DNA from: Agitococcus sp.
Lineage (GTDB): Bacteria > Pseudomonadota > Gammaproteobacteria > Pseudomonadales > Moraxellaceae
Direction: 5' to 3'
DNA length: 64,000 bases
Assembly: GCA_030646715.1 (NCBI GenBank)
Contig: JAUSLJ010000042.1
Coordinates: 124,001 to 188,000 of the forward strand
The notes under the pieces are model-generated. The model worked only from the letters and a program-made list of their open reading frames with translations, ran no database searches and was not told the origin of the DNA. Shown here in pieces: positions 58,371-64,000 of this stretch. How positions within the stretch are numbered: position 1 is the first letter of the stretch; each line of letters opens with the position of its first letter. The translations under genes and the position numbers were made by a program.

Positions 58371-61300
58371 ATGACCACTTATCACAAGCCCGAACTCTAT
58401 CAACCTGCCAACAAAGTCCGTTTTGTCACGGCGGCGAGTCTGTTTGATGGCCACGACGCCGCCATTAACATTATGCGTCGGATGTTGCAGGCAACGGGCT
58501 GTGAGGTGATTCATTTAGGCCATAACCGTTCGGTCGATGAAATTGTCACCTGCGCCTTACAAGAAGACGCACACGGCATTGCCATTAGCTCGTATCAAGG
58601 TGGTCATAACGAGTTTTTTGCTTATATGATTGACCTGCTGAACGAGCGCGGCTTAGGTCATGTCAAAGTGTTTGGCGGTGGTGGTGGCGTGATTGTGCCG
58701 AGCGAAATTAAAGCCTTACAAGCCTATGGCGTAACGCGGATTTTCTCCCCCGAAGACGGTGCAAAAATTGGCTTACAAGGCATGATTAACCAATGTGCCG
58801 AAGGCGCAGATCAAGATTTAGCACATCAATATCCTGCTGATTTCAGTGATTTAGCGTCGGATGACACTATTGTCCGTCATCGTACTTTAGCGAGGATTAT
58901 TTCAGCCTTAGAAGCAGGCGTATTGCCGTATAAAGATGAGTTATTAAGGGCTTCCATTCCAAAAACAACGCCCGTCATTGGTATTACAGGCACGGGTGGC
59001 GCAGGTAAATCGAGTTTGACCGATGAAGTGTTACGTCGCTTCCGTTTGGATTTTAATGACCAAGTCAATATCGCGATTATTTCCATTGACCCATCACGCC
59101 GTAAATCAGGCGGCGCGTTATTGGGCGATAGAATCCGTATGAACGCCATTCATCATCCCAATATTTATATGCGTTCGTTGGCGACGCGCAGTACAGGCGG
59201 TGAGATTTCTCAAGCCTTACCCGATGTGATTGCTGCCTGCAAAGTCGCTGGTTTTGATTTAATCATTGTCGAAACATCAGGTATAGGGCAGGGTGATGCC
59301 GCAATTGTACCGTTTGTCGATTTGTCCTTATATGTGATGACTCCCGAATTTGGTGCCGCCTCGCAACTGGAAAAAATCGATATGCTCGATTTTGCCGATA
59401 TTGTCGCCATTAACAAATTCGATCGTAAAGGCGCAAAAGATGCGCAACGTGATGTCTGTAAACAAGTGCAACGCAACCGCGAAGCCTTTATGCAAATGCC
59501 CGACACCATGCCTGTCTTTGGCACCATTGCCGCCCGTTTTAATGATGACGGCGTCACCGCGCTCTATCAGCAATTAAAAACCGACTTAATCGCTAAAGGT
59601 TGGCAAGCCCCGAGCGCAAGTCAATTACCCGTAGTGACAGTGCGCGCTTCGAGCCAGCAACATACCATTGTCCCAGCCCAACGCGTCCGTTACTTGGCAG
59701 AGATTGCCGATGGTGTGCGTGGTTATCATGCGTGGGTTGAAGCACAGGCGCAATTAGCCCGTGAACGTCAGCAGTTACGCGCTACTCAACGGATGTTAAG
59801 TGAGGCTCCCTCTCCTGTGGGAGAGGGTTGGGGTGAGGGCTTAACGCAACTCATTACCCAAAAAGATGGGCAATTAACCCTAGAATCCAAACAACTCTTA
59901 AACCGTTGGCCTGAGCTAAAACAACGTTACGCACAAGATGAATTAGTGGTCAAAATTCGTGATAAAGAACTGCGGACGCAATTAACGTACACCAGTTTAT
60001 CAGGCTCTAAAATTCCAAAAGTGTCGTTGCCAAAATTCCACGATGACGGCGATATTTTAGCGTGGCAACTACGCGAAAACATTGCAGGTGAGTTTCCCTT
60101 TACCGCAGGCGTATTCCCCTTTAAACGTGAAGGCGAAGACCCCACGCGGATGTTTGCAGGCGAGGGTGATGCTTTTAGAACCAATGCTCGTTTTAAACGT
60201 GTTTCCGAAGGCATGCCTGCCAAACGTCTATCAACAGCTTTCGATTCCGTGACTTTATACGGCAATGACCCGCACGAACGACCTGATATTTATGGCAAAG
60301 TCGGTAATTCGGGCGTGTCGATTGCCACCTTAGAAGACATGAAAGTATTGTATAGCGGCTTTGATTTAACCAACCCCATGACTTCGGTATCCATGACCAT
60401 CAATGGCCCTGCACCGACAATTTTGGCGATGTTTTTGAATACGGCAATCCAGCAAAATGTGGATAAGTATGTGGATAAAAATAAAAAACAGCCTTCAGAT
60501 AGTGAATTGGCGCAAATAACAACATGGACGCTAGAGAACGTACGCGGCACGGTGCAAGCGGATATTCTGAAAGAAGACCAGGGGCAAAATACCTGCATTT
60601 TCTCCACTGAATTTAGCTTAAAAGTGATGGGTGATATTCAACAATATTTTGTCGAAAATCGAGTGCGGAACTTTTATTCGGTGTCGATTTCGGGTTATCA
60701 CATTGCTGAAGCAGGCGCGAACCCGATTTCGCAATTGGCCTTTACACTGGCGAATGGCTTTACCTTTGTTGAAGCTTATTTAGCGCGTGGTATGAGCATT
60801 GACGATTTTGCCCCGAATTTATCATTCTTCTTTAGTAATGGTATGGATCCTGAATATACCGTGTTAGGCCGTGTCGCGCGTCGTATTTGGGCAATTACCA
60901 TGCGGCAAAAATACGGTGCAAACGAGCGTAGCCAAAAACTGAAATATCATATTCAAACCAGTGGCCGTAGTCTTCATGCCCAAGAGATTGATTTTAATGA
61001 TATTCGTACCACTTTACAGGCGTTAATTGCTATTTACGATAACTGTAACAGCTTACACACCAACGCCTTTGACGAAGCGATTACCACCCCGACCGAAGAC
61101 AGCGTGCGTAGGGCAATGGCGATTCAGTTGATTATCAACCGTGAATGGGGCTTGGCGAAAAACGAAAACCCGAATCAAGGCAGTTTTATCATTGATGAAT
61201 TAACAGACTTGGTGGAAGAAGCAGTATTAAAAGAATTTGAAGCGATTAGCGAGCGTGGTGGTGTGTTGGGAGCAATGGAAACAGGCTATCAACGCGGCAA

Positions 61301-61643
61301 AATTCAAGAAGAGTCGATGTACTACGAACACTTAAAACACAGCGGCGAATACCCGATTATTGGCGTGAATACCTTCCGTAACCCTAAAGGTGAAACGGTG
61401 ATGGAAACGCTCGAATTGGCGCGTTCGACTGATGAGGAAAAACAATCGCAATTACAACGTTTACGCGGATTTCAGCATCAAAATGCTGACCATGCGGCGA
61501 CGGCTTTAGCGCGGTTGCAAGAAGTGTGCATTAACAATGGCAATATTTTTGCCGAGTTGATGACGACGGTGCGTTATTGTTCGTTGGGGCAAATTACCGA
61601 GGCGTTGTTTTCGGTGGGTGGGCAGTATCGAAGGAATATGTGA
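58371..61643 (+). CDS. icmF: Fused isobutyryl-CoA mutase (B12-binding, G-protein chaperone and mutase domains)
   Basis: B12-binding [28 protein letters not shown]; GTPase [21 protein letters not shown]; mutase [27 protein letters not shown]. Confidence 0.94.
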   Translation: MTTYHKPELYQPANKVRFVTAASLFDGHDAAINIMRRMLQATGCEVIHLGHNRSVDEIVTCALQEDAHGIAISSYQGGHNEFFAYMIDLLNERGLGHVKVFGGGGGVIVPSEIKALQAYGVTRIFSPEDGAKIGLQGMINQCAEGADQDLAHQYPADFSDLASDDTIVRHRTLARIISALEAGVLPYKDELLRASIPKTTPVIGITGTGGAGKSSLTDEVLRRFRLDFNDQVNIAIISIDPSRRKSGGALLGDRIRMNAIHHPNIYMRSLATRSTGGEISQALPDVIAACKVAGFDLIIVETSGIGQGDAAIVPFVDLSLYVMTPEFGAASQLEKIDMLDFADIVAINKFDRKGAKDAQRDVCKQVQRNREAFMQMPDTMPVFGTIAARFNDDGVTALYQQLKTDLIAKGWQAPSASQLPVVTVRASSQQHTIVPAQRVRYLAEIADGVRGYHAWVEAQAQLARERQQLRATQRMLSEAPSPVGEGWGEGLTQLITQKDGQLTLESKQLLNRWPELKQRYAQDELVVKIRDKELRTQLTYTSLSGSKIPKVSLPKFHDDGDILAWQLRENIAGEFPFTAGVFPFKREGEDPTRMFAGEGDAFRTNARFKRVSEGMPAKRLSTAFDSVTLYGNDPHERPDIYGKVGNSGVSIATLEDMKVLYSGFDLTNPMTSVSMTINGPAPTILAMFLNTAIQQNVDKYVDKNKKQPSDSELAQITTWTLENVRGTVQADILKEDQGQNTCIFSTEFSLKVMGDIQQYFVENRVRNFYSVSISGYHIAEAGANPISQLAFTLANGFTFVEAYLARGMSIDDFAPNLSFFFSNGMDPEYTVLGRVARRIWAITMRQKYGANERSQKLKYHIQTSGRSLHAQEIDFNDIRTTLQALIAIYDNCNSLHTNAFDEAITTPTEDSVRRAMAIQLIINREWGLAKNENPNQGSFIIDELTDLVEEAVLKEFEAISERGGVLGAMETGYQRGKIQEESMYYEHLKHSGEYPIIGVNTFRNPKGETVMETLELARSTDEEKQSQLQRLRGFQHQNADHAATALARLQEVCINNGNIFAELMTTVRYCSLGQITEALFSVGGQYRRNM
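59803..59843. repeat. Dispersed repeat family D, in-frame copy within icmF
   Basis: GGCTCCCTCTCCTGTGGGAGAGGGTTGGGGTGAGGGC, encoding [13 protein letters not shown]; matches the intergenic copy at 39608. Confidence 0.85.
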
Positions 61644-61722
61644 GGTGGTCTTTGTTAGGTCATTGACAATGGCTTATGCTGTATTTATATTCCCTCTATG
61701 GAATGTATTTGGGTTTTCTTAA

Positions 61723-62082
61723 ATGTCTTGGGAAGTGGAATATACCAACGAGTTTGAAGTATGGTGGCATGGCCTCACCGTTGAAGAGCAGGAGTCTGTT
61801 GCCGCTTCAGTGACGCTGCTTGAAAACTTGGGTACAAACTTAAAGTTTCCGCATAGTAGTGCTATTAATGGCTCGCGGCACGGACATATGCGTGAGTTGA
61901 GAACTCAGCACCAAGGTAGGCCATTTAGAACACTTTATGCGTTTGATCCTAGACGCTCGGCAATATTGCTGATTGCGGGGGATAAAACGGGTGATGGCCG
62001 TTGGTACGATACCCACATTCCGATCGCCGACCAGTTATATGACCAACATCTTGAACAGCTCAAACAAGAGGGGCTACTGTAA
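61723..62082 (+). CDS. HigB/Gp49-like toxin of type II TA system
   Basis: VEYTNEFEVWWHGLTVEEQESVAASVTLLENLGTNLKFPHSSAINGSRHGHMRELRTQHQGRPFRTLYAFDPRRSAILLIAGDKTG. Confidence 0.92.
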   Translation: MSWEVEYTNEFEVWWHGLTVEEQESVAASVTLLENLGTNLKFPHSSAINGSRHGHMRELRTQHQGRPFRTLYAFDPRRSAILLIAGDKTGDGRWYDTHIPIADQLYDQHLEQLKQEGLL

Positions 62083-62429
62083 TGGCTAAAAAATTCGCTG
62101 AACTTCGTGCTCGTCTGCCTGCGGATTCGCAACAACGCGCCCATGAGCTTGCTCATACTATGATGCAAGAAATGCCGTTGCAAGAGTTGCGACAAGCGCG
62201 TGGTTTATCTCAGAAAGTCATGGCCGAACTATTGCACGTTCAACAGCCTGCTATTGCCAAACTGGAAAAGCGCACTGATATGTATTTATCGACCTTGCGC
62301 AGTCATATTGAGGCAATGGGCGGACAACTTGATGTGATTGCACGTTTTGCTGATGGTTCGGTACGCATTACTCATTTTGCTGATATTGATGGCTTAGGTG
62401 ATGTTCATGCATCGTCAAGTATTGCATAG
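62082..62429 (+). CDS. HigA-like XRE-family antitoxin
   Basis: LQELRQARGLSQKVMAELLHVQQPAIAKLEKRTDMYLSTLRSHIEAMGGQLDVIARF; 1-bp overlap with toxin. Confidence 0.92.
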   Translation: MAKKFAELRARLPADSQQRAHELAHTMMQEMPLQELRQARGLSQKVMAELLHVQQPAIAKLEKRTDMYLSTLRSHIEAMGGQLDVIARFADGSVRITHFADIDGLGDVHASSSIA

Positions 62430-62461
62430 GTGCGTGGTACGCACCCTACGTGATTGAGTGC

Positions 62462-62757
62462 TTACTTTCTCTTTTTTGACGAGCTTGGATAAGTTTTTGT
62501 GACAGTGGGTAATGGTTGACCTTTTACCCATTTGCTGGCTAATTCTTGCGCTTCATTTAATTGTGCGGTTGTAAGTTTTTTACTTAAATGGTCTCGATTA
62601 TTCACAGATCTTTTATAACCATCTATGGCTGATTAGTTATAAAGCATATGGGCTAAGACTAAGTTTTTTGTAATACCTTCTCCATTTTCATACATTACGC
62701 CAAGATTGTTGAGAGCGTTAGAATCCCCTTGAGTAGCGGCTTTACGAAACCAGTCTC
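62462..62757 (-). pseudogene. Decayed Sel1-repeat protein gene: C-terminal remnant with in-frame stop, 5' part replaced by repeat
   Basis: WFRKAATQGDSNALNNLGVMYENGEGITKNLVLAHMLYN*SAIDGYKRSVNNRDHLSKKLTTAQLNEAQELASKWVKGQPLPTVTKTYPSSSKKRK*; TAA at 62633-62635, same frame on both sides. Confidence 0.8.
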
Positions 62758-62848
62758 GTAGCCCGCATGGAATGCGGGATAAACTTACGCCAAAATAACG
62801 ACTTAGTGTTTGATGCAACCTGTACCCGTGTTGCACACGGGCTACAAC
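62758..62848. repeat. GTAGCCCG...CGGGCTAC bordered dispersed element
   Basis: GTAGCCCGCATGGAATGCGGG at one end and CCCGTGTTGCACACGGGCTAC at the other; hairpin at each end. Confidence 0.75.
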
Positions 62849-62871
62849 TGATTTGATATAAGGCATTGATA

Positions 62872-63024
62872 ATGCAAAATTTCCCAGTCGAAAATGCCAC
62901 AAAACTGCCTAACTTAAAAGCTTTGTTACTTGAGCCGCCAGCAAAAGAGCTAACTATCCCTAAGCGAGGTAAACAAACTCGCCGCCTTACCCCACAACCT
63001 CATCTCCACCCAACTTACGACTAA
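62872..63024 (+). CDS. Small ORF, possibly a remnant of an antitoxin C-terminus
   Basis: MQNFPVENATKLPNLKALLLEPPAKELTIPKRGKQTRRLTPQPHLHPTYD; AAGG upstream of ATG. Confidence 0.25.
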   Translation: MQNFPVENATKLPNLKALLLEPPAKELTIPKRGKQTRRLTPQPHLHPTYD

Positions 63025-63051
63025 ATGTCCGTTAAGCACATATTAGACAAT

Positions 63052-63080
63052 AAAAAAGCAGCCATTAGGCTGCTTTTTTA
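63052..63080. terminator. Rho-independent terminator (symmetrical, possibly bidirectional)
   Basis: AAAAAAGCAGCCATTAGGCTGCTTTTTTA. Confidence 0.85.
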
Positions 63081-63120
63081 TGTTCAGTCTTTGGTAACAA
63101 TACCAAAGACTACTAGGCCG

Positions 63121-64000
63121 TTATTTAGCGTAGTTAATGATAATGTTCACTCGGCGGTTTTCTTGCTGACCTGCTGAACTACTATTATACGCAAAACGAC
63201 GCGACTGACCGAAGCCTTCTGCTGTTAAGCGTGAACGGGCAATGCCAAAATTATTGACTAAATAGTCAACCACATTTTGGGCGCGACGCTGAGACATTTC
63301 CATAGCCAATGCAGGTGTCGCTTGCAAATTGCCTGTGTGTCCTTCCACTGTTGCAGTAGTGGTTGGATTTGCTTTAAGAAACTTCGCCACTTTGCGTAGC
63401 TCACTATCGTACTGAGGTTTAACGTCAGCTTTGTCTTGGTCAAACTCCATATCCATCGCCATCGTCACTCTCGCTGGAACAACCGTCAGGCCTTCAACAT
63501 CCGTCGCACAAGCAATGACTGTGTCAATGCGTCTATTCTGACGTTTGCCTTCTTCAGTATTATTGTCCGCAATAGGGCGCGTATCACCATAACCTACTGC
63601 TGACAATCGGGATGGAGCAATCTTGAAGCTATTTTGGAGGTAACTAACGACACTCTCGGCACGATGTTGCGATAAGGCGATATTGTGTTCTGGCGCGCCG
63701 ACATTATCGGAGTGACCTTCGATAATCGCAGTAGTTTCAGGGTATTTCTGCAAGAAAGTACCGATGACAGCCAGTTTCTCACTTTCTTCACGCTGAATGT
63801 CGTCTTGGTTAATCTCAAACTGAATATCGAGAATGCTACAGTATTGTTGGCTCTGTGTAGTAGTGGCCGTGGGGCCAACGGTATTTGGCTCAGAGCTTGT
63901 TGATGAGTTCGTTGTTTTACCAAAACGATAAACTAAACCCAGTGAAAAAAGATCAACATCACCCAGATTACCGACAGCATCATCCAGTCGATACCTTTCA
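63121..64000 (-). CDS. OmpA family protein with two tandem OmpA domains (N-terminus beyond window)
   Basis: Frame open to the window end (ERYRLDDAVGNLGDVDLFSLGLVYRFGKTTNSSTSSEPNTVGPTATTTQSQQYCSILDIQFEIN...); two repeats EGHSDNVG...RIDTVI and EGHTGNLQ...RRVNIIINY. Confidence 0.9.
   Translation of the reverse strand, partial: ERYRLDDAVGNLGDVDLFSLGLVYRFGKTTNSSTSSEPNTVGPTATTTQSQQYCSILDIQFEINQDDIQREESEKLAVIGTFLQKYPETTAIIEGHSDNVGAPEHNIALSQHRAESVVSYLQNSFKIAPSRLSAVGYGDTRPIADNNTEEGKRQNRRIDTVIACATDVEGLTVVPARVTMAMDMEFDQDKADVKPQYDSELRKVAKFLKANPTTTATVEGHTGNLQATPALAMEMSQRRAQNVVDYLVNNFGIARSRLTAEGFGQSRRFAYNSSSAGQQENRRVNIIINYAK

Overview
64-kb chromosomal window from a gammaproteobacterium; gene content and order suggest Pseudomonadales/Moraxellaceae-like, but this was not verified. 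Coding density is high and I see no rRNA, tRNA, CRISPR array or intact transposase. Housekeeping blocks: fur (partial), rarA, recN-grpE-dnaK-dnaJ-dapB, mnmG-rsmG-parA-parB (typical of oriC-proximal regions), dsbB and gshA. Catabolic blocks: an acyl-CoA dehydrogenase / APH-like kinase / SDR / hydrolase cluster; a urea uptake and ATP-dependent urea degradation locus (allophanate hydrolase, urea carboxylase, GntR regulator, porin, urtABCDE); and a fused isobutyryl-CoA mutase (icmF). Less-understood loci: (1) a LysR-linked, tightly packed trio of heme-oxygenase-like iron enzyme, methyltransferase and ATP-grasp ligase; (2) a translationally coupled membrane module of sterol-desaturase-like protein, unknown protein, HTTM-DCC fusion and DUF2459 protein; (3) a P-loop-less FtsK-like protein next to a DUF1566 protein; (4) an AT-rich EEP-nuclease two-gene cassette. 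Four copies of a ~100-bp multi-hairpin dispersed repeat with compensatory base changes lie just downstream of stop codons. Other small repeat families are present: one is inserted in frame in icmF, one supplies a stop codon, and one sits in a decayed Sel1 gene. All assignments come from reading the sequence and provided translations; no database search was run.
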